DNA of 58,387 bases from Phoronis australis (lineage: Eukaryota > Phoronida > Phoronidae): positions 84,183 to 142,569 of the forward strand of contig NMRA01000103.1 of assembly GCA_002633005.1 (NCBI GenBank), read 5' to 3'. Shown here in pieces: positions 43,743 through 55,148 of this stretch (positions within the stretch are counted from its first letter, which is position 1; each line of letters begins with the position of its first letter). The notes below the pieces were generated by a model that was not told the DNA's origin, searched no databases, and saw only the letters and a list, made by a program, of their open reading frames with translations. A program made the position numbers and the translations under genes.

Positions 43743-45413
43743 GCATATTCTGAAATCAACAATTGTGTTTGCACTTTCCAAGATGTTCAACCCACATTGT
43801 TAGATCGCAATGATTATGTCAATTCTTTGAATGAAATTTTGAGTGATTTATCGAAGTTTAGACGTGTCAAAGCAGATCCTACACTAACTAGAGAAGGACA
43901 GCTGCAGAGGTTTTTACGCAAAATTAAGAATGTTGGTCGTTTAGATACTGAAACGTACAACTATTTGTATCCACAAGGTTCACAGCCAGGTAGACTATAT
44001 GACCTACCAAAAATACACAAACAGACAGAGGATTCCATCCCTCCATTTAGAACTATTGTGTCATCTGTGAATACTTTCAATTACAATCTTGCCAAGTACC
44101 TATGTAAGCTACTCAAACCACATATAAATGAGGACTACACAGCAGGTGATACTTTCTCTTTTGTTTCTGAGGTTAGGGGTCAAGTTCTCAGGAATCGATT
44201 CATGGCTTCTTTTGGCATTGCGAGTTTGTTTACTAACCTACCTGTGGACGAATGTATATCTTTGGCTACTGACTATATAATGAAAAACAATCCCAGTGTA
44301 AAGATTACTCGAGCTGAACTCATGGAGCTATTCAAATTTGCTACCAGCAAAACCCATTTTGTATTTAATGGGGAGGTTTTTAACCAAATTGATGGTATAG
44401 CAATGGGTTCACCTTTGGCTCCCATACTAGCTGGCATGTTTTTAGGTCACCATGAGAAAACATGGATTGAGACATACACTGGTCCTCACATCTATTTCTA
44501 TCGACGATATGTAGATGATGTGTTTTGTATATTTGAAAATCAGCAGTCAGCCCAGGAATTTTTGGTGTATTTAAACTCGAGGCATCCTAACTTGAAATTC
44601 AGTGTAGAATTAGAGGTCGATAACATTTTGCCATTTCTGGACGTGTTAGTAGAGCGTGAGGGTACCTCAGTGATAACATCAGTATTTCATAAGAAGACCT
44701 ACACAGGACTGTACACTTGTTTTCATAGCTTCACATCCTTTGTTTATAAAGTAGGTCTCATAAAGACGCTAATAGACAGGGTATATCGCATTAACAACAC
44801 TTGGGCTAGATTTGATTCTAATATCAAAGAACTTACAACGAATTTGCAAAAGAATGGCTATCCCCTAGAATTAGTCAATAGGGTACTGAAAGCAAGACTC
44901 CAACGTAACCCTGATGATGTTCATCCTGTAGACAAAACTAACTACAAGTACTTTAAAATACCCTATGTTGGGTTTTACGCCAAAATTGCTCAACGAAAAC
45001 TCAACAAATTGGTGAATGATTACTGTGTGAACTTAAGAGTTGTATTAACATTCAAGTCTCTAAAACTGTCGAGTTTATTTAACCCTAAGGACAAAATTTC
45101 TATGGGTCTACGGTCCAAGGTTGTATACAAATTTATCTGTGCTGGATGTGGCTCCAGTTATATAGGCGAAACTGTTCGCCATTTGAAAACCAGGACCAAG
45201 GAACATCTAAATTCTGACAGTAATTCACATGTAAATATTCACCTGCAGAGCTCCAATCATTGTTATCAGCAGTGCTCTTTCAATGACTTTGCAATAATAG
45301 ACCAGGCAGTAACAACAAAGGAGCTTAAAATTCGTGAGGCTTTACATATCAGTTGGTGCAAGCCCAATCTCAATAGGCAACTGACACACCACAGGTTGTC
45401 ATTGTTGGTATAG
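43743..45413 (+). pseudogene. Penelope-like retroelement: RT plus GIY-YIG, RT motif A changed
   Basis: A single frame is open from 43743 to the TAG at 45411. Residues below count from the TTG at 43797 (538 aa). LYDLPKIHK and FRTIVSSVN are the N-terminal RT motifs (68-91). Motif A is MASFGIASLFTNLP (136-149). Motif B is GIAMGSPLAPILAG (200-213). Motif C is YRRYVDDVFCIF (235-246). A C-terminal GIY-YIG nuclease follows: VVYKFICAGCGSSYIGETVR (442-461), RTKEHL, the S-S-H-H-type zinc region, then REALHI and NLNRQ. The RT Asp of motif A is Gly (codon GGC at 44214-44216). The two Asp of motif C are kept. The N-terminal part is cut, since the frame upstream is blocked at 43740. PLE reverse transcriptases copy their RNA at nicked or telomeric ends. 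This copy is probably inactive. Confidence 0.9.
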
Positions 45414-45490
45414 TTCATTGTCACTCCCTGTAACTGACTGTATCTGTGCTTCATTACTTGTTGCTGGGCCTAGCTAGGTGGCCACTGTAT

Positions 45491-45541
45491 TATGACTTCT
45501 GAGGATGGTGTTTAATAAATGACACCGAAACATGTCAAGTT
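45491..45541 (+). ncRNA. Hammerhead-ribozyme-like motif at the PLE 3' end
   Basis: CTGAGGA (45499-45505), a helix GGTGT/ACACC (45507-45511 with 45522-45526), and GAAA (45527-45530) follow the CUGANGA...GAAA hammerhead order. Helix III could be AC/GU of acaugu, the cleavage site UC before AAG, and helix I ACTT/AAGT. An unpaired U at 45506 interrupts the start of helix II, so activity is doubtful. Hammerheads are known in Penelope-like elements. Confidence 0.45.
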
Positions 45542-46794
45542 TTAAAACCGTTGTTGTTTTCGTGAACATTGTTAAGTATAGGGGTAGGGTTCTCACCCTC
45601 AGCCCTTGGGCTTTCAGAGTACCCTGCTAAAACCATTCCAAGAGGATATTATCACTGGTTTATACAGGACATAACACTCAGGTAGATGATTTTTCTCAAA
45701 CAATTTCTCCACAAAATGGTGCATGAAAAAATTTCACTCTCGGAGTTACATTTAAAGACACTGCAGAAGTGGTTTAATACGATTTCTGTATTTTTTAAAC
45801 TTTGGTATCCAGACACTAATATTTGGCAACAGGAATCTCTTAGTCGACTTCTTCAAGCTTAACGGATGAAAAAGACAGCTGTTCAAGAATTACTACGAAA
45901 GGATTAAGTTGGTAGCATTAACACTTATAAGAAGATTGTGCATTTGGAACATTAGGCTACATTATTATTGAACTCCAAACCTCAGAATTTGAGTCCCAAC
46001 GAATGTTTTTTAGCCACTGTCTAAATGGGTGGAGATTATTCTAATACCAGATTATGCATAAAACTAAAGCTTAGGGTCCATTTGGGACACCTCTAGGGTA
46101 TTTTCGTAGCTACAAATTTATCATCTAGAGACTACAGCACCTCTCGGCTATTTTCCTATTTACAAATTTTTCTTCGAAACACTTCGGGTCTTTTCGTAGT
46201 CTCAAATGTCCTCTCGGAGATGAACTCTTTCCAAAGTCGTGATTTTCAGAACAATAGGCTAATTGTACTCCACACACTCGCAGGTAGCGTTCACCTATTC
46301 GGTGAAATTTGAAGTTAGGAAAACACCCAAGGATTGCTGCGTGCCCTTGAAGGTAAAAGTTTTCAGTGCATGCTCGAACTTTGGTCATTATGGCCAATCA
46401 TCATTCTCAACTAAATTTGAAAGTCAAGCAGGTTGAATTCACCTCCCAGGAAAAAATAGAGGACAGCAACGTAAACAAAAGTCAGCGACAGTAGAAAGAT
46501 GCGCTCCGAAAAGACGCAACCACAATTTTCTGGGATTCACATTTCTTGAACATGAATTTTGAGCACTGATTTGTCTGTAAAACAGACCACATTTACACTT
46601 CCTCCATCAATCATGCCAGTTTGTTTGCGTAAAGCACTGCCTGTTGAGAATTCGACCAGCCAATCAGAAACGACGATGTAAAAGAAATTTTCCCGAGGAA
46701 AATAAGGGATACCTGCGCGCTGGCTACCACCTAGCGGCACGCAAGGATCCAGCGAGTCGCACGCTATCTGTCCCGTCAGCGTGTGAGGTCTGGG
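45542..46794. other. Intergenic, nothing recognised
   Basis: No genes or element ends seen. Weak internal repeats such as ggtattttcgtagctacaaat / ctattttcctatttacaaat lie at about 46095-46210. Confidence 0.5.
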
Positions 46795-46936
46795 AACCAG
46801 GCGTGCGTTCAGTAACATTAGGACCTAGCTACAATCTAGTCAAAGTCACGAGTGCTCATTCACGGCTATATCTCACGTAATCTCGCGAAGTCTTGTTTTT
46901 AGCGAGGTCCTAGCGTTACCGAACGGGAGGCTGGTT
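46795..46936. mobile_element. MITE family M1, copy 3 (142 bp)
   Basis: Ends AACCAGGCGTGCGTTCAGTA and TTACCGAACGGGAGGCTGGTT. It shares caaagtcacg and atctcgcgaagtcttg with copies 1 and 2. A 20-base internal stretch is deleted. It lies directly before the 29-bp satellite. Confidence 0.85.
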
Positions 46937-46994
46937 GGTTTCTATAGTGCTACTGGCGTAGCGCCAAAATGCTTGTTGATGCCGTGCATCATAT

Positions 46995-47787
46995 TTTTGT
47001 CATTGGTTGTTGTGTTTTGTTTACATATCACGCTGTTATTGTGTTTTGCTTACATATCACGTTGCTATTGTGTTTTTTTAACATATCACGGTGTTATTGT
47101 ATTTTGTTTACATATCACGCTGTTATTGTATTTTGCTTACATATCACGCTGTTCTTGTGTTTTGCTTACATATCACGTTGCTATTGTGTTTTTTTAACAT
47201 ATCACGGTGTTATTGTATTTTGTTTACATATCACGCTGTTATTGTATTTTGCTTACATATCACGCTGTTATTGTGTTTTGCTTACATATCACGTTGCTAT
47301 TGTGTTTTTTTAACATATCACGGTGTTATTGTATTTTGTTTACATATCACGCTGTTATTGTATTTTGCTTACATATCACGCTGTTCTTGTGTTTTGCTTA
47401 CATATCACGTTGCTATTGTGTTTTTTTAACATATCACGGTGTTATTGTATTTTGTTTACATATCACGCTGTTATTGTATTTTGCTTACATATCACGCTGT
47501 TCTTGTGTTTTGCTTNCACGCTGTTATTGTGTTTTGTTTACATATCACGCTGTTATTGTGCTTTGTTTACATATCACGCTGTTATTGTGCTTTGTTTACA
47601 TATCACGCTGTTATTGTGTTTTTTTACATATCACGCTGTTATTGTGTTTTGTCTACATATCACGCTGTTATTGTGTTTTGTCTACATATCACGCTGTTAT
47701 TGTGTTTTGTCTACATATCACGCTGTTATTGTGTTTTGTTTACATATCACGCTGTTATTGTGTTTTGTTTACATATCACGCTGTTTA
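46995..47787. repeat. 29-bp satellite with 116-bp higher-order period
   Basis: Unit catatcacgctgttattgtg plus ttttgctta (29 bp), about 27 copies. Left of the N at 47516 units group in fours: identical blocks start at 47091, 47207, 47323 and 47439, a 116-bp period. Each block has units marked cttac, tttttaac, tttac and cttac. Right of the N the units are more uniform (tttac, tctac) without the four-unit order. Open frames through it reflect the lack of stops in the unit and are not genes. Confidence 0.97.
47516..47516. other. Single N inside the satellite (probable collapse point)
   Basis: gcttncacg joins the higher-order part to the uniform part of the array. Array length here is likely understated. 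Confidence 0.8.
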
Positions 47788-47790
47788 GTT

Positions 47791-48729
47791 TCTTTATAGG
47801 TAGCAGTACATCTTTCGCCGCTGTGATTAGGTTTCTTTTAGGAAGCAGGTTCTTTCCAGTTACTACAATAGCCTTGCATAATCTTATAGTAGCATGTCCG
47901 GCCGGCTATTATTACGTATTAGCCTCTCTATGTTACGCGGGTTTTGGTGACTAGCGCTTCTCGTGTATAGCGGCATTCGTCGACAAGATCTGTAACGCGA
48001 ATCATGTGTTTTCCTCGGATGCTGGAACTTTTATATTAAGCACAGACTGTTGGCCAAACTGTTGTTAGTATTGAGTATTATGGCATAGCATGTTGTACTC
48101 GTGTGTATCTACTAGCTAAGTTCAGTGCGTGTATAGTTGTTGTTTAACGTATAGCTTCATTCAGCTGCTTGTTTGGCGTATATGTTGAGCGGTACCAGGT
48201 TCATAGAATAAATAGTTACGGGTCGCAGTTAGGCAGTTGTTTGTGCATGGTAATGGTTTCCAGTAGTAGAATAGATAGTACGGCTTCCAGTTGATGAGGT
48301 ATTGTTAGCGAGGTACATGAAATATTTGCCTGTTATATAGAGTCGTTGTCGCGAGTCTTTCTAACGCTCTTGGTATATAGTGCTTGTTAATTACGCTTGC
48401 TTGCCCAGTACTCGGACTGTGTGTTTTTCTTCATTACAGAGAACCGCTTTTTCGGTTTCTCCTTTTCAACGCATGTTGGGACACTTTTCATCGCTTACAA
48501 CTAAATAATAAAGTGTGTTATGCAAACGGCTTTTAACTTATCCCTGTTGCTCCAGACGAGGCTACAGTGCTAGCACGTAGTACGCATTGTTTGCCGATGT
48601 TGATTATAAAGTTTCAAACCTTCGCTTTGTCTTTTGCTCGCAATCTCTTTTGTCGAAATAATCTCATATCACGAGTCTTGATGGACAGTATCAAAAGAGT
48701 TAGCAATGAGTATAACATCGTTCCAAGGA
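47791..48729. other. Intergenic, nothing recognised
   Basis: No coding or element ends recognised between the satellite and the MITE at 48730. Confidence 0.5.
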
Positions 48730-49314
48730 GTGTAGAAGTATAGGAGAGTTCACTCCGCCATTTTGCCATTCGCCGCAATGGTTACCTGTCGAAACACTAG
48801 CGTCACAAGCGGTGAATAAGCAACACTAACGTACATAGCAGTTGATAGTGATTCCATCACATTATCACTGTTTATCGCCTCGTCAGTGATTTCAATGTGC
48901 CGCAGTTCAAGGCTAGATAACAAATCAGCTACCTATGGTGATGGCATAACCAAACCAATGATAACACCGTGAACGCAAATCGGCCCCGTAGCGTTCAGTG
49001 TAAACTACAATGCAGGCGACAGCGGCACCGCAACTGCGGTCGACTTGTCTTCCAACAGAGCACAAAAAATTAAAAACAATGTACCATATCATTGAATAAC
49101 AAATAATCCTTACCTTTCTGGGTCTTTGGGAAACGTAAAGATGATAGTTCAGGGTTTCTCATCGAAGAATTGGAAGCAATTTATAGCACTACAAAATGTG
49201 CTTTTCCCCATTGCTTTGGCGCTTTTTGGTTGACCGTTGCTCATTCACCACTCGGCGGCGCTAGTAGAAGTGGTAACAGCAGACTCACAAGTGAACTCTC
49301 CTATACTTCTACAC
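48730..49314. mobile_element. 585-bp MITE with perfect 24-bp inverted ends
   Basis: GTGTAGAAGTATAGGAGAGT followed by TCAC at 48730-48753 is the exact reverse complement of 49291-49314. Further in, gccattcgccgc near 48770 and gcggcgctag near 49255 extend the symmetry loosely. No transposase. No convincing target duplication (flanks ccaagga and tcactga). Confidence 0.75.
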
Positions 49315-51389
49315 TCACTGATCATTCACAGTTACTACTACCAGTAAGATGCAAGAGCCTGTACAAGCAATGCATTTTGACACTCGACCATATTTGGACT
49401 CATTTTCGTCAGTGCTATGGTTTGCTTCGTTTTTTTTTTACAAAACTTTCTATGGTAGACATATATGATCTCGTTTGTCCCATTTACATAATAAACCCTT
49501 GCATAAATCCAATAACTCGAAGCCCCCTTAGCGTCACTCTGTAGAACAACGAAGAATTGCTAATTCAGTTAATTAGGAAAAAGAGTTTTCGAGAACGGGT
49601 TGGTAAATTTCACAAAAAATTTCCAATTTTAATATCCATTCATCAATCTCAAAAATGCTGTTAGGGTTTTCCTCTTCAACGCCTACGTTTTGCGTACCGT
49701 AAAATAGACGAATATGACTGCCATTTTTTACAAAAATACCATACATTTCACGAATTGATTTGGTAAAGAAATAAAACTAAATGGGTAATCGAAAATTCCT
49801 AAAAGCGTTTTGAGGTAAATTACTAGGTTTTCATTTAAAAAGGTTTCATTAAAATTGACTAAGGGGGTTATTATGCGATGAACATGTCCATTTTTTTATA
49901 GAAATGTAATTTTGACTGGCACATAAAATAATACATGTTTTTATAATTTTTGATTCTTTTACTTTCACTCCACAAAATATATGAGTACTTTATAGCCTGT
50001 TTTTTAGATATGAGCTGGAATGAAGGTCACTAAGGTTTGAGATAACCTTAAACAGACTTCTACACAGTGTTTATATTAGCAAGTTTAAGGTAACTGTGAA
50101 CCTTGTTTACCAGATTGTACTTATGTATTTATGTGTACAAATCATATATTTTCTGAAAGGTCAATAAATTTTTTATCAGAATTGATTATTATTGTCTTCA
50201 TTTTTTCCCGAGATCTGGCAGGTTTTTTAGTGACTTTGAACAGAGATTATAAAAATAGTGATCCTCCAATCACATTGGTCTTGTGTCAACATGTTGACAA
50301 GGGAAGAGTGTCTCACATTTTCAAAACGAAGCCTTCAAAAATCAAGGCAGGCCGTTTCCTCTCAAAACGCTTTAAATGTAGGTTTGTAAAATTGGAAAAA
50401 GTCTAATCCGGTTGAACAGCAAAAGAGTGCAACTAAAACTTTGTAAAAATTAACAAATTCCCACCAGACTTCACACAGTACAAAACAAAATGAATCGGAC
50501 AAAATACGTCGTGATGGCTAATAACGTTAACAGCAAAAATGACTGGTAATGAGTTTAATATCAGATCTTTTTGTTTGAATACTTTTGACTTGTACAGTAC
50601 ACGTATGCTGACAAAGATTACAATTAGCCTTTTCAGTCGGATCATAACACTCCAAATACAGAGCTAAAAAACATTCAATCTCCGAGTGCTCGCTTAATGC
50701 TGATTTATAATAATTCAGCTTGCAAAATTAGTAATTAAAAACATTTAGGCCCAGGGGGACAGCAACTAGCAACTTGGGTGTTCCCGTTTCAATAAAATTG
50801 TGCACACAAGGGTAAATTGTTAGCCCTAGGGTCATTATGCGTGCCACTCGTATCCCTTTGACCAAATGCGACTTTTTACAAATTCCACTTTATTAGGAGT
50901 TAAAAAGATGTCATCTCCTTTCAAGGGTATTATTAAGTAAAGTGAGGTACTCCTACCGCGGAGTGCAAAATCCCCAGAGAAATAGTATCACCTCAGAACA
51001 ACATACATAACATCCTCTCAGAAACTTCGTTATTGCCATCTATATCTCTGGGCGAAAATGAGATCAGTGCTCATGATTCCAAGCTAGGGCTCATATTCTG
51101 AAAGTCTCACTTTATTAGGGTCCAGTTTGTGGCCATGTACTTTGAAAGAGTGGGGTTCTGGTGCTTTTTCAAAATCTCTTGTTGAAACGAGGTTACTCAC
51201 GTCTGTGGTGTCTGCACCCCGCCCAAAATTTGGAATGTTTGAGTGCTACCCTATTGCAAAATGTGAAAGTAGTTAATAACAGTTTTTCATGAATAGTGGA
51301 TAGTGTTCTAAATTCACATAAAATTCCAAAGTGAGTTTTCAGCAGATATAAGGAGTAACATGTTTGAATTGCAATTTCTCTAACTGTTA
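49315..51389. other. Intergenic, AT-rich, nothing recognised
   Basis: No coding or element ends. The open frame 50131-50406 (91 aa) has no domain I recognise, and its base use is as AT-rich as its surroundings. Confidence 0.5.
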
Positions 51390-52690
51390 CAATTGCCACA
51401 TTTTCAAAAAGATTTTCCATTTAGGTACTTTACCATCAAGGTGTAAACACGAATTGATGATACCTGTGCAAAAAGATTCAACAACTGAAGTGTTCTGTTG
51501 TCAACCAATTACTCTACTCTATTCTCGCTCAAAGCTTATTGAAAAAATATATTTCTCGTATATATGACCACTTGATATCTCAAAATTTACTAGATTCTGC
51601 TAAATATGAGTTTCTGCCAGGCAAAAGCACCACATCTCGATTGAAATTGTTTACAGTCTCCACTCAGAATTTCTTAATGTTGGTGTTATTTTTCAGGATC
51701 TAGCTTCTAAATTCGATACGGTGCCACTCGATCTGTTATTAAAACTTTGTAAGTATTTAATAAGTTGAACAGTGTAGTTTGCTTTAGTCGTATCTTTTAA
51801 ATAGAACCTTATAATAGAGTTCGTGTCGATGGAGTTGTTTCTGAAGAATCACCAACTGGGAATGTCAATGCTGGTATACCACAAGGCAGTGTCTTGGGAC
51901 CACTGCTTTTTCTATTAATTATTAATGACCTACCTGATGGACTGTATTCTAAGACGTCTTTATATGCTGAAGAGAACATTTATGTTTTTAGGTCTTTTAC
52001 AAAGAGACATTGATTTAGCAATAAAATGACGTATGAAGTTCGAAACGTCAAAAAGTTTCATATGACAAAAAGGTTTTCGCCAAAATCTCTACACAACATC
52101 GTACTGAAATGACTATTGTTGTTGTGTACTTAGTCACACAATAACAGGATGTTTGTAGGTTGTTATTGTTTATGAGTTCAGCAGTCTAACTAGTATTATG
52201 TCATGCGATTCCTAGTATAGGAAGTGTTTCATAGGTAAAGCATCATATGTTGTTATGTAATTGTGTGTATATATATTGTTGTGTTATGTGGAATAAATCA
52301 GTTAAGTGTTCATTTCAATTCTGTTCGTTTCACTGCGTAGTTAATGGAGTGTCTACTTTATTTGACAAAGTAAGATACACAACAATTATTACTCAAAGTG
52401 TGTCTGTAGAGCATTTGGGTGTTCTGCTTGATCCCCAACTCACTATAAACCATCTCAGTGTTCATTTAAAAAAATCGCACCATTCACAAATCTTTCGAAA
52501 TATATTTCCAGTTGCCACTTAAATTTGATTTATAACTCTTTTTCTAATTCATTTAAACTAAGCAGATACTGTTCATAATAACACTAATTTAACCACACTT
52601 TGTAAGATCGATGGACTTCTGAAGCAAGCTGCTCTTTCTGTCACTGGAGCAGTCAAGACTTATTTTGTATCAATTTAGATCCAGTAGTTC
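51390..52690 (+). pseudogene. LINE reverse-transcriptase relic
   Basis: In changing frames the RT of a CR1/Jockey-like LINE can be followed. PVQKDST and QPITLLYSRSKLIEKIY are at 51463-51550 (P-Y/N-RPI-LL region). YDHLISQNLLDSAKYEFLPG is at 51562-51621 and FQDLASKFDTVPLDLLLKL at 51695-51750, where motif A keeps its Asp. AGIPQGSVLGPLLFLLIIND is at 51872-51931 (motif B). Then comes SLYAEENIYVF in place of the usual F/Y-A-D-D motif C (51958-51990). The thumb piece SVEHLGVLLDPQLTINHL is at 52402-52455. About 240 bases at 52010-52250 look foreign. Stops and shifts make it dead. No endonuclease part was seen upstream. Confidence 0.8.
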
Positions 52691-53102
52691 TACTCGATAA
52701 GGTAACGCTCGGTTGCGTTACCTGACACCTGACGGCAGACGGAGGTGTTGAAATTATCTAAAGACGTCATTGGTTTCGCACGCAGTGTGTTCAGCAGTTC
52801 ACAACACGGTTTCCTGGTGTCAGCTTATCGCTTTAATCCATCGGTTAACACCAATAAATCATCAAACCTCGATGTAAAACCCTTAAAATACACCGAGTTC
52901 TTATACAAACGCTTTGTTTTATTTCGCTGTTACAGATTTATTGGTATTTGGACACACCGTAGCCTACAAATCGGTTCGGCAAGTCAATTTACCAAGGTCC
53001 GTAGCAGGAGTTTGGGGTCTGTTCGGAGATAAATTCGAAGTATTCTTCCGTGAAATACAGACAGGAGAACCTAGATCTGTGTTGTTTAGACTTGTGATTT
53101 TG
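52691..53102. other. Nothing recognised
   Basis: A 95-residue open frame at 52745-53032 has no recognised domain. It lies between the LINE relic and the end of the T1 THAP element. Confidence 0.45.
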
Positions 53103-53830
53103 TGAGTTCTAAACACACAAAACGCTTGTTATCCCGGCCAGAGGCTCGGAACCTAATCAGGCCCGTAGCGACCGGACTGACTCGTTATCCCGGCCAGTGG
53201 CTCGGAATCCGATCAGGCCCGTCGCGGCCGCAGGGACTGGCACGAACATAAACCAGCTTGAGTTGGAAACTAAAAATCCAGCCACGTAAAACTATAATAC
53301 TGAGCCAAAGAAATAATGTGCACGTGATTATTTATGTGAATTAACCACGAAACTGAAAATCTACTTACTTGTCGGGGTCGATCGCGAAGTCAGGTTCCCC
53401 TTCCATAGACCGTCAGGGCAAAGGTTGTACAGTAACACTGATTTGAATAATGTATTTTTATTTCTAAATAAATATTCCCCTAACATGTGACCATAGCATA
53501 TAAAATCAAGTAATTGTTTCACAACAGTTTTCTGTCAGTAAACACTGAATTAGCATGCGCTCACACGGCCTCGGTGCCCGGTCGATTGCGCAATGGTTTA
53601 TTCATTGCTGGCTTCTCAACATTTGCACTCACGAATACTGCAAAGGCATTACAAATTGTATTTAATGAGACAGACTTTGTTTCAGTTTTATATAAGTATT
53701 GGTTAGGATGAGGATAATGCATTTTGAAACGGAACGTAGAAAATTAACGTCTACATGGCAACTCCTCCGGCGCCAATCCCGATTTAGACAAGAGCTCATC
53801 AGACGAAGACTTCACGGGTCGGATCGTTAG

Positions 53831-54651
53831 TGTCAGAATATAGTCTGACAGTATTATTAGTTGTATTGTTTTCTTCTTTATTCAGTTTGATTGGCATGAC
53901 CCCTGAGTTAAGTACGTCGACGGTAATTTGTTTACTACAGAATAGTATGGAACTTTCTGGACGACTGAGGTCAGAACAGTGATGATGTAATTTGTTTACT
54001 ACAGTATAGTGTGGAACTTTCTAGAAGACTCTAGCATGAGAGTGATTAATGCAGTCTGAAATATTCTAGAGACTAGTACATGTTTGTAGAATGGTGGGGT
54101 AGATTCAGGAAAGTTCTAGAATGTGCTTGAATTGATGACTGAAAAGTTCTAGAACAATGCATTAGGCTATAAATACACAAACACGGGTTTGTGTTAGTCA
54201 CTTGAGTCCAAGAAGATTAAGTCAGTGAGATCAAGTCAGTTCAAGATCAGATCACGTCAGTTCAAGAGAAGATCAAGTCGGGAGATCAAAAGAAGATCAA
54301 GTAAGTTCAAGAAATATAATCAGGAGAACTACAGTTGAGTTGCAGTGAAGAGATCAGCAGTTACAGCGATGGTCAATAGGGAGCCACCTATAGAGACAGC
54401 AGGTTATTGAACCAACGAGTGTAATAGTTGCTGGAAATATCTCAAAGTTCATCACAAGTCTAGGCTTCGCAACACTGGCTGGAGCATAAACAGGCATTAC
54501 GTCGGACGTTTTGTTTGAGTAGGCTTGTGAACGTACGGTCGGGATTAATAAAGGATTAACTCGAACCAGTCTTCAGTCAATCATCGCACCCAAAGCTATT
54601 AGCACCGGTCTGTAACAACCTGCGCCCTCCCAAACACGGGAAAACGTGCCA
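53831..54651. mobile_element. Solo LTR, family 1, copy 2 (duplication GTTAG)
   Basis: Starts TGTCAGAATATAGTCTGACA and ends CGTGCCA. GTTAG at 53826-53830 and 54652-54656 is a perfect 5-bp duplication, and T1 copy A has the empty site with one copy. 821 bases. TATAAATA at 54168-54175 is a likely promoter box, and AATAAA at 54547-54552 a polyA signal. Between them agatcaagtcagttcaag is repeated 4-5 times (54225-54315), which explains much of the extra length over copy 1. Confidence 0.92.
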
Positions 54652-54659
54652 GTTAGATT

Positions 54660-55058
54660 TCAAAGGCTATCAGTTCGAACCGGAATACACTGACCAAGAA
54701 ATACTAGAGGGGCACTGTGAACAAGAACAGGCAACGGAACGTATGGAAAGTTCTTTGCTAAGCCGGCTTTCGTCTGGGAATCACTGTCGACGAAATGTAG
54801 GCCACAGATACGGAGATGTTTCACGGCCTCATATTTGCTATTACCAGCGTACCTTTCATTCTTCACTACCGCGAGCCACTTCCTAAGCTTTTCGGGCTCT
54901 CGAGGAAGTCGAAAAAACGATATACCCGCTTTCTTTGAAGCTTCATAGTTCGGACAAGCGGGAACGATGCACCGCAATATAGCGGCATTCACTCTGCAGA
55001 CGAAGCACTGACGTCGTTTCTCACCTTCCTCACGGGTTAACGCGACACCTCTCTGCAA
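54660..55058 (-). CDS. THAP-domain exon of T1 copy B, zinc ligands intact
   Basis: Minus-strand frame of 132 codons. Counting from the TTG at 55058, the C2CH finger has C30 and C35 (CIVPAC), the conserved P52 and W61 (RLPREPEKLRKWLAVV), and C85-x2-H88 (RICGLHF). THAP fingers bind DNA and in transposons recognise the element ends. The frame does not begin with ATG. The sequence accttgcag just before it looks like a splice acceptor, so this is more likely an internal exon. No DDE transposase follows, because the interior beyond the solo LTR is short, so the element is non-autonomous. Confidence 0.7.
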   Translation of the reverse strand: MQRGVALTREEGEKRRQCFVCRVNAAILRCIVPACPNYEASKKAGISFFRLPREPEKLRKWLAVVKNERYAGNSKYEAVKHLRICGLHFVDSDSQTKAGLAKNFPYVPLPVLVHSAPLVFLGQCIPVRTDSL

Positions 55059-55148
55059 GGTGAGGTCGACCGTATAAGAAGCGATGTGGATATAGACCGA
55101 TTGAGACGGTAAAAAAGACTAATTAAATCGGGAGGCATTCTCCTTTAA

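Larger units (their letters stand above)
53103..55144 (-). mobile_element. Kolobok-like THAP element T1, copy B
   Basis: Minus-strand partner of 29853-32187. It begins at 55144 after TTAA (55145-55148) with AGGAGAATGCC. It carries an intact THAP frame and ends in two 62-bp copies of the gttatcccggccagtggctc block (53130-53240), of which copy A has one. It lacks the inserted second THAP element of copy A and shows the empty site near 53575-53590. A solo LTR (53831-54651) interrupts it. Confidence 0.75.

Noticed and set aside
46969-47954. Overlapping open frames up to 193 codons with FCLHITLLLCF-type repeats
   Set aside because: They are translations of the 29-bp satellite. A 29-bp period shifts frame each unit, so similar peptides appear in all frames. 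Not genes.
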